From assembly GCA_038030265.1 (NCBI GenBank), contig CM075941.1, positions 19,406,001 to 19,470,000 of the forward strand: a DNA stretch of 64,000 bases, in the 5' to 3' direction. Under the pieces are notes generated by a model that did no database searches, was not told the DNA's origin, and was given only the letters and a program-made list of their open reading frames with translations. Source of the DNA: Corythucha ciliata. Its lineage: Eukaryota; Arthropoda; Insecta; Hemiptera; Tingidae. The position numbers were made by a program, and so were the translations under genes. Positions 1-10,161 of this stretch are shown here, in pieces; the stretch's first letter is position 1, and the number at the start of each line of letters is the position of its first letter.

Positions 1-104
1 ACTGTAATAATTAACATAAAAGCACTGTCTATTAAGGTTAATTTGGCTGATCACCGAATTCCATTGTATTGATTAGTTTGCGGTCGATTATTCGCTCGAC
101 AGGG

Positions 105-112
105 TATAAAAA
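105..112 (+). promoter_or_regulatory. TATA box of the small secreted-peptide gene
   Basis: The motif TATAAAAA lies 52 bases upstream of the ATG at 164, which leaves about 25-30 bases to a start site near 133-137 and a 5' leader of about 30 bases. This spacing is normal for an arthropod TATA promoter. No consensus initiator is obvious. Confidence 0.7.
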
Positions 113-163
113 GAAGACCCTCGTAAAGCAACGATTCGAAGTCGTAGGAAACTTGGAAATATC

Positions 164-369
164 ATGGCTATGCCCGGAAAAGTGTTGTGTGCCTTCGCTG
201 TCGTTGCCGTACTCCTGGTAATTGTGTACCTATTTCTTGCCAATTAATTTTCACAGTTCACACACTCACGCTTTTTCTCTGTTTATAGGCTACGTTGGGT
301 CAAGTCCTGGCCGATGAAAAAAAGAAAACTGATCCTCTCACTGCTTTCTTAAATAAAATTGGTCGTTAG
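164..369 (+). CDS. two-exon gene for a 44-residue secreted peptide precursor
   Basis: Coding exons are 164-217 and 289-369; the 71-base intron 218-288 begins GTAATT and ends TTTATAG, and splicing is in phase 0. The spliced product has 44 residues. Residues 1-26 form a textbook signal peptide (start MAMPGKV, then a hydrophobic core of Ala, Val and Leu, ending in VLA), with predicted cleavage before Asp27. The mature part would be only 18 residues, DEKKKTDPLTAFLNKIGR: a charged head, then an amphipathic tail. It ends in Gly-Arg just before the stop, which in other precursors is an amidation signal after carboxypeptidase trimming. A TATA box at 105 and an AATAAA at 677 frame one compact transcription unit. 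Without splicing the frame stops after nine more hydrophobic residues. I do not recognise the family; secreted regulatory, salivary or defence peptide are all possible. The gene structure is seen; the function is unknown. Confidence 0.75.
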
Positions 370-699
370 TTGTGATGATGCTACGATAGTAACGTACTGC
401 TCAGTTGCCAACCCTTACCAAAACACAGAATACAAATAACCTAACATGTTAGAAAGAAGAGCATGGTGATGTGTATGTTCAAGTCTTTTGTAATCAATTG
501 ACTGAAAAAGTAGTGACGTCTCATCACATAACTCACTTTCTAAACAAACTGTAAATACGGTAAATTTCGTAGGCTCGCAATTATAAACCACTGTAGTAAG
601 CTCTTGAAGAAAATTGTTGGTTTTGTTTGGAAAGTGCCTACGGCGACGTTAGACACTTTTTCAGTCAATTGAATTAAATAAACGTACTCACAATCCACT
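370..699 (+). other. 3' untranslated region and poly(A) signal of the secreted-peptide gene
   Basis: About 320 bases of AT-rich non-coding sequence follow the stop. An AATAAA lies at 677-682, so cleavage would fall near 695-705, exactly where the downstream SINE inserted (target duplication 692-699). No other frame of interest is seen here. Confidence 0.55.
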
Positions 700-1018
700 G
701 ACTTATTTTTATGATATTTTTTTCGGGGGTGCCTTTCCCGGCCAAGCCGAGTCCAGCGACGCCAAGGCCACTAGTGGGCTCCTACGTCATACCTATCTAT
801 CTAACTGTGCACTTCACGCCCGTACTACGCGGGCGTTTCGGTCGGTGCGCGGTTTGTTGAACGCACACCGCCGGGAGCGCCCACACGAAGCCGAGTGTGC
901 CGCGTCACAGCACAGCTCGCCGCAGCCTTATAGTGTAGTGGGCAATGGCTGGATTCGAACCCAGGACCGCTGAGTTGCGAAGCGAGCATTGTATCCATTA
1001 CACCATCGAGGCGCGCCG
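700..1018 (-). mobile_element. tRNA-derived SINE, full length with target-site duplication
   Basis: Read on the minus strand, the element starts near 1018 with a tRNA-like head (about 1015-944). It holds an A-box-like TGGTGTAATGG and a B-box-like GGTTCGAATCC. A GC-rich body follows, and the tail ends in CCCCCGAAAAAAA near 717. The anticodon arm does not pair well, so this is a tRNA relic rather than a tRNA gene. Flanks at 692-699 and 1019-1026 are both AATCCACT, an 8-bp target duplication that fixes the ends. No second copy is seen in this window. The parent tRNA is unclear, because an Arg- or Ala-like loop can be drawn either way. Confidence 0.75.
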
Positions 1019-1026
1019 AATCCACT

Positions 1027-2129
1027 TTCTTAATTATATTCCGCAATTAATCACAGGAAATGGACCCAGAATTCACGTAGCCACCAATTAAGAGCAGGAT
1101 GCATTTCATGATAGGGCCAAAATTACTGGTCAGATGGTGTTCTATGTAACCTGACTGTTACATCAAGAGCGCGCCCTTCACGAAATTACTTGATCAGCCA
1201 AAATTGTGAGCGGAGTAGGATTTGGCGTGACCATGCCAAAAATTATTTGCCACAGTAATCGAAACCTAGTCGTTTCTTGGTATGTAAAACTTGAAGAAAA
1301 ATCATTTTCCAGGCATTTTCTCCCCGAAGCGGAATGCTATTTTTTGATGCATTCAATAATGTACGCGAAAAACGGGAACATGGAAGTATCGTGTGGTCCT
1401 GAGATGCACTGATCCAGGTTAAACTTGTGTTTAGGGTACAATTATTATTAATTAAAATAAAAAGGGGCTTTCGCGCCCTTTTTTGAAATTTCGACCGTTA
1501 TTTTGTGCTAAAAACGACGATTTTGGCTACAAAAAAAGTTGAATTTTTTGGGCAATATTGTAGTCAATTCGCAAGAAAATTTCACGAGGAATCCGAAAAT
1601 AAAAATATTAAAAAAATTCTGGAATCACTTGTTTTGAAGTTTTAACTAAAAACGAGGTTTCGGTACGGAGAGAACATGTTCGATAAATTATTTTTTCTCA
1701 AAATAAAGGCCATATTTATGCTTCACATACCAAGTAATGGCCAGGTTTTCATTTGCATGCAATTTATCGGGGAGAAAGCGACAGACCGACGGATTGCCGA
1801 AAACTCCTTTTTTTCAACCTTTCATAGGTTGTACATTAAGAATGTGAAGTCGAACTCAATTTTTTTCACGAACACCATACATCGATTCCCTATGAGGAAC
1901 ATCAATATGGAAGTGAAGTAGATGGCTTTGGTTTCAGCCGATTTCCTTGACTCCAGAGCGAGCCAGTGAGGTCCACCAGTTCCGTCAAGGATCTTATTGT
2001 TCCGTCTTCAGGGCTGCCTATCGCCTGGCATTGGCGTCCCTGGATGATGCGTCCAAAAACACCGGAAACACATGGCGAACGCCTATATTGGATCGTCTGA
2101 ACCCGGCTGGACTATTTGCATCGAAATGT
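1027..2129. other. gene-free AT-rich stretch
   Basis: Short open frames occur at 1206-1412, 1676-1921 and 1947-2135, but none has a recognisable domain, signal peptide or splice context. A weak hairpin (AAAAGGG/CCCTTTT) sits at about 1460-1484. I see nothing else. Confidence 0.4.
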
Positions 2130-3635
2130 GTTTGAATTGACGATTCACCCCCTAATAATAGCAAAACTGACTACTCACGCTTTAAGAATGTCCTAAACTG
2201 ACTATTAAGGCAATGAAAATGGCCCACAAGTGACCATTCGCGTTCACTTCAGCGTTGAAAACGGCTGAACTACACATTTAGCTGCCTGAAATAGCCTAAC
2301 TACATGTATAGCAATGCACGCCCTGGAAATGGCAAACTGACCACTCCGTGCCCTGGAAATTGTTTTATTCGCGCCATAAAAGTGACAAAATATTGACAAT
2401 TTGCATCCAAAAAATTGGTTAGCCTGAAAATGGCTAAAACCGACCGTTCACATCCAAAAATGGCAAAACTCCGCACGTGCCAAATGACCTTACTGACTGC
2501 TGCAATTGCACCATAAAATCTAAATTGGCTGTTTACGCCCTGTAACTGGCTAAATGCCTCCAAATGCTAAATTGATGATTCGCGCCTTGAAAATGGTAAA
2601 AACGTGAGAATTTCGAATCCACAAAAGGTAAAACAGAACAGTAGAGCCATGAAAATGGCCGAACTGACAACTGCCGTCCAAAAAATAGACAAACTTCGCC
2701 TCCTAAAACTAGCCAAATTCATATACCATAAAAACAGCAAACTGACGATTTTCGTGAAAAATTGGCGAAACCGAAGATTTGGCTTAAACTCAATGGAAAA
2801 TGGCTTAACTGAATGTTGGCACCCTAGAATTGATTTAACAGTCGATTGTCGCCTTAAAAATGCCGAAACTGATTATTGAAATGACTAAAGCGATCATTCG
2901 CGCTAGAAAAAAAAATTGCCAACACAGACTATTCGCGCGATGAAAATGACCAAACTGACATTTTTAGCGCCCTGAACATGGATGACTGAAAACTGACAAT
3001 TTGCGTTCAAAAATGACTCGCGCCTTGAAAATGGTTGGATTCACATCCTTAAAAAATGGCAAAATATTGATATTTTGCGCCCAAAAAATGGTTAAACTGA
3101 CAATTCGGGCATTGAAAATGGCTATAACATACCGTTCACGCTTTAAAAATGACAAACTGACTATTCGCGCCTGACAAAGTCTTCTCTAAAAATGTCGAAA
3201 CGATGACGGCGAGCGAAAGACTGAAGAGAGACGATTCAAGCTCTGAAAATGGTCATATTGACGAGTTGCACCCTAAAAATAACCAAACTGGCTATTCACC
3301 TCCCCTAAAAATAGCCAAATCCATGCCATACAAAACAGCCAATTGACTATTTTCGTCCAAAAAATGGTGAAACTGAACGATTTGCGCCTTGGAAATGGCT
3401 TAAAAGAATGTTAGATCGCACCCCGAAATTGATTGTACCGACGATTTTCTCCTTAAAAATGTCAAAATTGTCTATTCAAACCCTGAAAACGGCAAAAGCT
3501 ATCATTTGCACTAAAAAAATGGCCCACACTGACTACTCACCCGATAAAAATGGCTAAACTGACATTCTAGCGCTCTAAAAGTAGACCAACTGTGGGAATT
3601 CACCACTCAAGACCTGGAAATGGTTTGAGTCTGAC
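2130..3635 (+). repeat. family A degenerate ~30-35-bp tandem array, forward
   Basis: About 45 diverged copies of a unit resembling GACTATTCGCGCC followed by CTGAAAATGGCTAAACT. The invariant parts are the AAAATGGC core, the AAACTGAC junction and a TTCGCG box; copies vary in length by several bases. Open frames inside (2300-2563, 2604-2879, 2964-3155) are products of the period and not genes. The same family recurs at 6.7 kb and, reversed, at 35.3-37.0 kb. Confidence 0.85.
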
Positions 3636-6384
3636 CAAAAATCCGTCTCGATTGTTTGATTCCCCGTGTCAAGAAACCCCTAAATAAGCGATTTCGTTAA
3701 ATTTTAAATTTGGTTTAGATTTTTTAAAATCTTTTTGGGCATAAGTGGGCGATTTTTCAGCCATTTTGACTTATTATTTCTCAATAATAAGTCTTTGTAA
3801 TCGTATCGCAAAAAAAATTGTTTGACCCCCCCTCAAAATTTGTAGTTTTACGTTTCAAAGTGCGTAGAATCCAAATCTGCAATAAAAAAAAATGTCCGTC
3901 CGCCGTTCGCGTCCGGGCCATATCTTGCTCTAGGATTGCTCGAAAAAACTCGTTCTTTCGCACATAGACTCCATTTGGGGTCTAGTTGGTCCTAACATCT
4001 GATCAGTTTGATCAAATAACTCCCTGGGGTTTTATGGGCCAAAAGCGGGTCCAAAATGGGGATTTTCAAAGGATTTGGGATCATAGGGGTGTGGGGTGTC
4101 GATTTTCATGTAATTTCAAGCCGGATTTGACTACATCGATGAATAATAAACCCACAGTCGAAATAATAAGGCATTGTTCGATAATTCGCAGCGTTTTTTC
4201 AAGGGGATTCGATTTGAGCCCATTCCACGAAGCCCCCTGCACGGACCAAGTCCCCCCCCCCACCAGATTTCCGAGTTGATCTATAATTTTACCTGTCAAA
4301 TCTCGTACATGATCCTAGAAATGAATAATTTAAGAAATAGGTTTCTTCATTTTTGTTCGAATTTGACAGGAAAATTGTTGATGTTTATATACGTTATGCA
4401 GTCAAGGTTTCTCAGACTCACCGACAACTCTTCACTTCTGTAGGCAGTTAAAGTTTGTTCGTCCTGCAGGAGTACGCAAAAGTACGGTTCCCACGTTAAC
4501 GAGGGTATTTTTTCGTCTTTGTTCGGCCGATGACCGTGTGGGAGGTCTTTGTCTGAAAACAAAACAACAAAATACCAAAATTAAATACCAATGGCGTTTT
4601 AAAATGACAACAAAACATATAGAAAGGATCTGAACAATAATAATAAAAAAAAAAGACGTCAAAAGAAAAGAGAAAATTAACTGAAAACTTCGTTGTGAGT
4701 GTTCCGTGTCTAGTAAAAGATGCGAGCAACGTACAACTCAACAGCAATCAAGGCGTGTCATGAGCATAAAGCTCAGAATAACCTTTACCTTCTTAATGGT
4801 CATTCATTTGAATTTCCTTTCACTTCTCGGGGGCATTTTTTTCGACATCTTCTCTTTTTTTCTCCACGACACTTGAATGATGAAAAAAAAAAAAAAAACA
4901 ATTTTTTTTTCAAATTGTAGAGCCCACTCAAACAGGTTGTGGGAATTAAGAAACAAAGTAGGAATGATTCATTAGAATCATGTTCTGGAAAGATTGAGAG
5001 CGATCTTAACAGAACGTATCTTTAATTTTCAATTTCGGATAACTGCGCACATATTTATTTAATTTTTTTTTTTTCAGCCCAGAACAAAAATGATCCTTTC
5101 TCACTATCCATGAATCCTTCTCTCCCTCCATGTTACTTGTATTCCCTGTGACTATGATTATATCCCCTTGTAGTATCAAAACCTAAATTATGAAATAACT
5201 GAGAGAAAGCCACCCTAACATCAATGAACAACTGGTCACTAGTCGACCTTGAGTATACCATTGAAGGAGTTACTGGCCAAAAAGAAGTTCAGAGCTAGCA
5301 AAAAGATGCCTTTTGAGATTAATTACACGCGAGGAAGTTCACTTGTCGACGACCGGATCCAATGAAACGACCCAACGGCCATCAAACTATCCTGTTCAAT
5401 GGTAAAAGACCGCCCAGTGGAGCAAATGTAGTGTTCAACGCCACTATTCTAAATAAAATAATAATTTTGCAGGTAGAAACTTCTGCTAATTTTTTTTCCT
5501 CTAAATTAATTTCGATGATTTCAAAAACTCTTATGTGGCCTCGCTTACATCAGTAAGTATGTAGTGGCCAAAGCTCGTCACGGGAGAGCGCTTTCCATTG
5601 TCTACCTCCTCACCCAGTAAATTTAAATAGCTGAGCAGCGTCCCGAACGAAATTCCTTGTTTAATAAATCTCTCAAACTTTATTGTAATCGAATTATGTA
5701 CCAGTAAAATAAATACGCTGCATTGAAACTCAGACGGCCGGAATTGACATAAAAAAGTGTAAATCTTAATATAATAAGAATCATCATTATCAAGTGGGCG
5801 GAAGAAAACATTATGCTATAATGTTCATACATCCTCAAAGAGGAAGGGGGGGGGGGATCTGAAGTCATTAGCCTTTTATGCAACGCGGGTCGCATGAAAG
5901 TGTAGTGTAATGATGATTCCACTTTTTCTCTCTCTCTCTCTCTCCGAAAGCGAAGGATTTGGACATTCCTTAGCCATCTCCACCGACCTCACTTCCTATA
6001 AACCCTAAATTACACCTTAGTTTAGACCATTATCCTAAGGATGACGAAAGGGCAATTCGAGAATCAATTTCTTGATGAGGGAAAAATGGCGAAGAGCATG
6101 AGCTTGGTAGAGGTAACCTTCCCCTGTGGATTGCACCGAAATATTCCGATTCTGAGGCTAAAACCCATTGGGCCACAGTACACGGGAAGTACATTGGGAG
6201 AATGGACGGGGCCGCAGGGAATAAGAAGTAAGTGTGTGAGACGGCCAGGCATGTACGGTTACTGACCTCGCCAACTGATGGCACGGCCAAAGGGGTCGAG
6301 CATGGGCCACGAAATGGTATACGTGCCCATAGGCGTTGAGAGAAGTACTCTCGTTCAGTCGTTTTTATGATGGTTGTACTCCGG
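3636..6384. other. gene-free stretch with low-complexity tracts
   Basis: No coding region is supported. It holds homopolymer tracts (for example A and T runs near 4880-4910, T at 5068, G at 5847) and a (TC)n tract at 5927-5945. Overlapping frames on both strands at 4081-4747 and 6030-6446 look like chance: they lack codon bias and known motifs. Confidence 0.4.
5927..5945. repeat. (TC)n microsatellite
   Basis: About nine uninterrupted TC dinucleotides. Confidence 0.9.
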
Positions 6385-7187
6385 CAGGGGCGTAGCTTGA
6401 TATTTTGATGCCCGGGGCGGTTGCTATGGGTGTTGCCCCTCCCCACCTTATTAAGATTTTGTTTATTTCAATACGTAGGTGATGAAGAGGGTTTGCAACG
6501 AGTTACAGATTTGCCAGAATGGACTAAAACTGCGTTTTGGGCTATTTCTGGAGGAAACTGCACGGTTGAAATTGAAGAAAAGCTCAAAACATTGTTTTGG
6601 GTTATTTAAATCAACTAAAAACGCGAGTATTGTATTGGGCCACTCGAGTTAGGACAGTGATTTCCCGCTGGGGAAAATTGTAGGGTTTATGGCTAAACTG
6701 ACGATTTGCGCCATGGAAATGCCTAAACTGATGATATCCGTGACCTGAAAATGGCTTAACTGACCATTCACTTCTTAGAAATGGCTGAACTGACGATTCG
6801 TTTTCCAAAAATTGTAAAAACGCCATAAAAATGTTAGAGTTTCTTAGAGCAAACTCGCTATTCGCTCGCTTAATGGATTTAATTGACCATTACCCGCGCC
6901 CATAAGCTTGCCATTCATTCACGTACCGAACACCCCGAACCAACTGATCTGAAAATTGGTGAAAGCATGCTAGGACCCCTCGTCATCCGGGCACAGAGAT
7001 GACTAAGATGTCAAATGAGGGCAAACCTCGAGGGGGGGGGGATTCTTCTAGGGCCACACGCATTTTCGACTGTGCCCCGTTCTTGGACAAATTGAAAAAA
7101 TTAAAAGCCTCTGTATAGTGGTGCCCTATTTGAAGTATAATGCCCGGGGCGGGCCGCCCCACCGCCCCCTCATACGGTACGCCACTG
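6385..7187. mobile_element. hAT-like non-autonomous DNA transposon, 803 bp
   Basis: The left end reads CAGGGGCGTAGC and the right end, reversed, CAGTGGCGTACC; both run into GC-rich terminal sequence containing GCCCGGGGCGG. Flanks are TACTCCGG (6377-6384) and TACTCCGC (7188-7195), an 8-bp target duplication with one mismatch. CAGNGGCGTA ends plus 8-bp duplications are typical of hAT elements. No transposase remains. The interior carries a block of the family A tandem repeat (about 6688-6965), so this array was probably moved by the transposon or expanded within it. Confidence 0.8.
6688..6965 (+). repeat. family A tandem repeat block inside the hAT-like element
   Basis: Roughly eight diverged units with the core pattern AAACTGAC, GAT/ACC, TTCGC, then AAAATGGCT, as in the 2.1-3.6 kb array and in the same orientation. 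Confidence 0.75.
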
Positions 7188-7369
7188 TACTCCGCTGGGT
7201 AGTCCGTGGATTAGGGATTACAATTAGAGAGGGCCGAGAGTCCCGTCGGGAATTGGAGATTCGAGGCTTGCCGATCCTGTTAGCCCATAGTTGGCTGTTT
7301 CCCTATATTAAGCGATTTTTTTTGGTCAATTTTTTAGGGAAATCCTCCTTGTTTTTATCACGTTGTGGC

Positions 7370-7995
7370 TAAATTAGTCATTTTTGAATCGACAACAAGA
7401 TTCGTTGAGTAAACTCGCTAATTCACGGGAAAAGCGAAAATCACTAATTCACAGGAAAAATTGAGAATACATAATTCAAATTCGAGGCCAACATTTAAAA
7501 AAAGCCGCACAAATTGAGAAAATGCGCTATATTACAGGTAATAAACATCTCAAACTCATCTCCTCTCCTCCTCCCAAAACAACAACCTAAAACATCTCTA
7601 ATTATTAGAGGTTAAAATTGTGAAAAATCCTGATTCTTGGTTATAATAATTGGTTATATAATTGAGTAAAACGCTGATTCGCCGCAGATATGATTGAAAA
7701 ATAGCTCTTATTACAAGCTAAAATTGAGATAGCCAGCGAATAAAATTGAGAAAAAAATTTTATTACGCGTCAAAATCTACGAAAAGAGGTAAAATAATTC
7801 GCAACTGAATTGAGGAAAGGCTGTAGTCCATGGGAAAAAGTGAGTTAAAGTGCCAATTCACGACCAAAATTAAGGAAACCTCCTAATAATTGGCTAAAAT
7901 TGGGGAGAAGCGGATGAAATTGTGGAAAAGCCAATTTACGGGTACGGAATAAAGATGCTAATTTTGTAGAAAACGGCTAATTGTAAGTGACAACT
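7370..7995 (+). repeat. family C degenerate ~30-bp tandem array, forward
   Basis: The unit resembles GCTAAAATTGAGAAAAAGCG followed by CTAATTCGCG. Copies are diverged, with spacing drifting between about 25 and 40 bases. The same family recurs at 24.3-25.3 kb (forward) and reversed at 31.5-31.9 and 39.9-41.4 kb. Confidence 0.8.
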
Positions 7996-9021
7996 ACAGC
8001 TAGCTAAAATTCTGAAGACGCTCTAATTCCGCCCAACTACACGGGCGATGCCTTAGTTGGGCGAGTGTCAAGTCATAATTACCGTAATTGTACCTATAAT
8101 CGTGTTTGTTATTTTGTTGACAAATAAAAAAAAAAAAAAAAAAAAAATTCAAGACTAAAAGTTGAAAAATCGATAATACGCGGTTACAAATGAAAAACAA
8201 ATTCGCTCCGGCAGCTGGCGGTCGGAAAGAGTGCATTTCATTCCGTATACGAATACCCTAAGCCGTCCCAGAAGTAATAATTTTGATACCATAATTTGTT
8301 TCATTAAGCCGAACTTCTTCCTCTATTTTCACCCCCCTCTCTTCAAAAATGTCGAAAAGTGTCGGTAGTTTTCCAAGGGCTTTGTTATATTAAATTTTTG
8401 TGCCGTATTTTTTAATACCTAAACGTGTGAATTTAAGCGATTTTTTTGAAATTTCATCCCCCCTTTCACCCTCAACCATCAAAGTTTTCGATAAATCTCA
8501 ATGGAACCCAGGGCTTTCGTTACATTAAATTATTGAGTCGAATTTTAGAGCGCTAAGATGAACTAGTGAAGTTCAACGCTATTTTTACACCTCCACACCG
8601 GAAGGACCACCCCCACCACCTTGAATTTTTCGAAAAATTAAAATGGGAATCAAAGGCTACTATAACATGGAGTATACGTACCAAATATAATGCTTCTAGA
8701 ATCAACTGGTGAATTATAGTGATTTTTTGACCATTTAATCCCTATTCCCCCCTCCATCTAGACCAATTTCGCCCAAATACAATACCGACCGGGGTCTTAT
8801 GACTACTGATTTTTGTGCCAAAGCGCGTTCCGCTAAATTAACTTCTACGAGAGTTATCGTGCTAACAAGAAAACGGCCATAATATTATATATATATATGA
8901 ATTCCGGAGACCACTGAATTCGTGTTCTAGAGGTCCTGAAACATGAAAAAAACATGCCATGACCCATGTTCGCCACCATCACGACGATACCAATAGTGCA
9001 TTTTGACATAAATGAAATGCA
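7996..9021. other. gene-free stretch containing a ~140-bp tandem repeat
   Basis: After an A tract at 8127-8147, the part from about 8290 to 8830 is made of about four diverged ~140-base units. Each runs through an AAGCGATTTTTTGA-like start, a C-rich (CCCCCCTTTCACC-like) block, a TTTTCGAAAAAT-like box, AAGGGCTTTGTTA and TTAAAT. No gene is seen; an (AT)n tract lies at 8885-8898. Confidence 0.55.
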
Positions 9022-9240
9022 CTAAAATGGAAGGATACTTAGGAGTGTGCGACTTTTCCACACGCCAAATACTTTGTCTCTGAGAAACACCCAGTCTCGA
9101 TTGTCTGACACGACCCCCCCTGCCTTTGCCTTCGTCAAAACTCTTTTCCACGCTTCCTCCTTATCGTGATAAGTGATTCGTGAGGAAAATGAGGCTAAAA
9201 GAATACTTTTATCTTTTTCGATTTCCTCCAAAACACACAT
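9022..9240 (-). pseudogene. Myb/SANT-like DNA-binding domain fragment, copy 1
   Basis: The 72-residue frame begins MCVLEEIEKDKSILLASF and continues with a KEEAWKRVL helix, a ...RDWVFLRDKVFGVWKS segment and a short tail. The KEEAW...W...L....W spacing of aromatic residues matches the Myb/SANT-like trihelix domain found in transposon regulators and NAIF1-type proteins. An A tract (T on the plus strand, 9241-9256) sits right before the ATG, and the frame stops soon after the domain. It is therefore a fragment or a very short gene. A related copy in the opposite orientation lies at 10162-10646. The domain call is by pattern; the family is not proven. Confidence 0.5.
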
Positions 9241-9291
9241 TTTTTTTTTTTTTTTTGCCTCTCCAAATTGCTTGCCATTTTACTCGTAAAA

Positions 9292-9774
9292 TCAAATCAA
9301 AAGAAAAGACTTCGGCTCAATGTATGGGGGAGAGGGTATGAAAGTGCGAAGCCACTTTATTAATGGAGTTCGAGGAGTTGTGATGAAATTCGAAGCATCA
9401 GTGAATCGCTCCGTTATCATGGTAGTGCAATCTTCGCAATTCGCAAATCTTGATTGACGACTCTTCCAATTAGCGAGATTTGTCCAACGGTTCAATAGTG
9501 TACTGAAAATCATCACCAAGCCAAGTGTCAGCACGTTGGACCCATGCCCATTCACGGATGAAACCCAGCTCATTGCCACGACATCTTTTGGCGGCTCACG
9601 AATCGTTTCGAAACTGAAGGGGACGACTGTCTTGACCTCATCGAAGCCGTCGATGACCCATGAGTCCACCACTGTACGCTTCAGGGCTAACAGTAAAGCG
9701 TGGCATAGGGACATAAAGGTGAATCCGTTCCGGTCAACGTCAAAAATCGTTTGTCTCCGAAAAAATGGCGGCAT
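9292..9774 (-). CDS. unidentified 160-codon ORF
   Basis: An ATG follows directly after an in-frame TGA, and the frame is open for 160 codons. This is the longest open frame outside recognisable transposons and expanded arrays. Third positions are richer in G and C than the surroundings, and the minus-strand reading looks more protein-like than the overlapping plus frame (9536-9811). Hydrophobic stretches occur at about residues 19-32 and 95-110, the latter possibly a membrane segment. A small CEDC motif lies near residue 123. I recognise no family. Sitting between two Myb/SANT-like fragments, it could be another piece of the same mobile element, or a relic. No splice evidence was found. Confidence 0.35.
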   Translation of the reverse strand: MPPFFRRQTIFDVDRNGFTFMSLCHALLLALKRTVVDSWVIDGFDEVKTVVPFSFETIREPPKDVVAMSWVSSVNGHGSNVLTLGLVMIFSTLLNRWTNLANWKSRQSRFANCEDCTTMITERFTDASNFITTPRTPLIKWLRTFIPSPPYIEPKSFLLI

Positions 9775-10161
9775 TCAAAACGGAATTCTTTTGATTGATT
9801 TCCCGAATTGATGCTGACTGCTAGTGCGAGTTTCTCCTCAATATGAAAGCCGCTTATTCAACGAAGCGGAGACACCAATCTATCCAGAGAGCGTACTTTG
9901 CAACTCTTCAGTACCACCTCTACACTTTTCCGCTAAGTTCGAAGAGTTTGTGTTGCACCATTCTAGCGGCAAAACTTTTCATTCTTCCCCAGTTGCAGAG
10001 TGATTTTGAAAAGTAACCTTAGCAAACGAATATATTTTTTGTAGCGTTACTCTCGTACGTTGAAATTATTACTGGCCATTATAGCCGGCATCACGAAAAC
10101 AGTAGTGACAATAAGTGATGTTTTAAGGGTATATTACAAGAGTACGAAGAATTTAGAGAAA

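Noticed and set aside
944..1015. tRNA gene (Arg- or Ala-like)
   Set aside because: The anticodon arm does not pair and the sequence continues into a SINE body with its own duplication; treated as the SINE head.
6030..6446. 138-codon minus-strand frame with overlapping plus frames
   Set aside because: Runs across the left end of the hAT-like element; no motif, both strands open by chance.
9536..9811. 91-codon plus-strand frame
   Set aside because: Antisense to the better-looking minus ORF at 9292-9774; third-position composition favours the minus strand.
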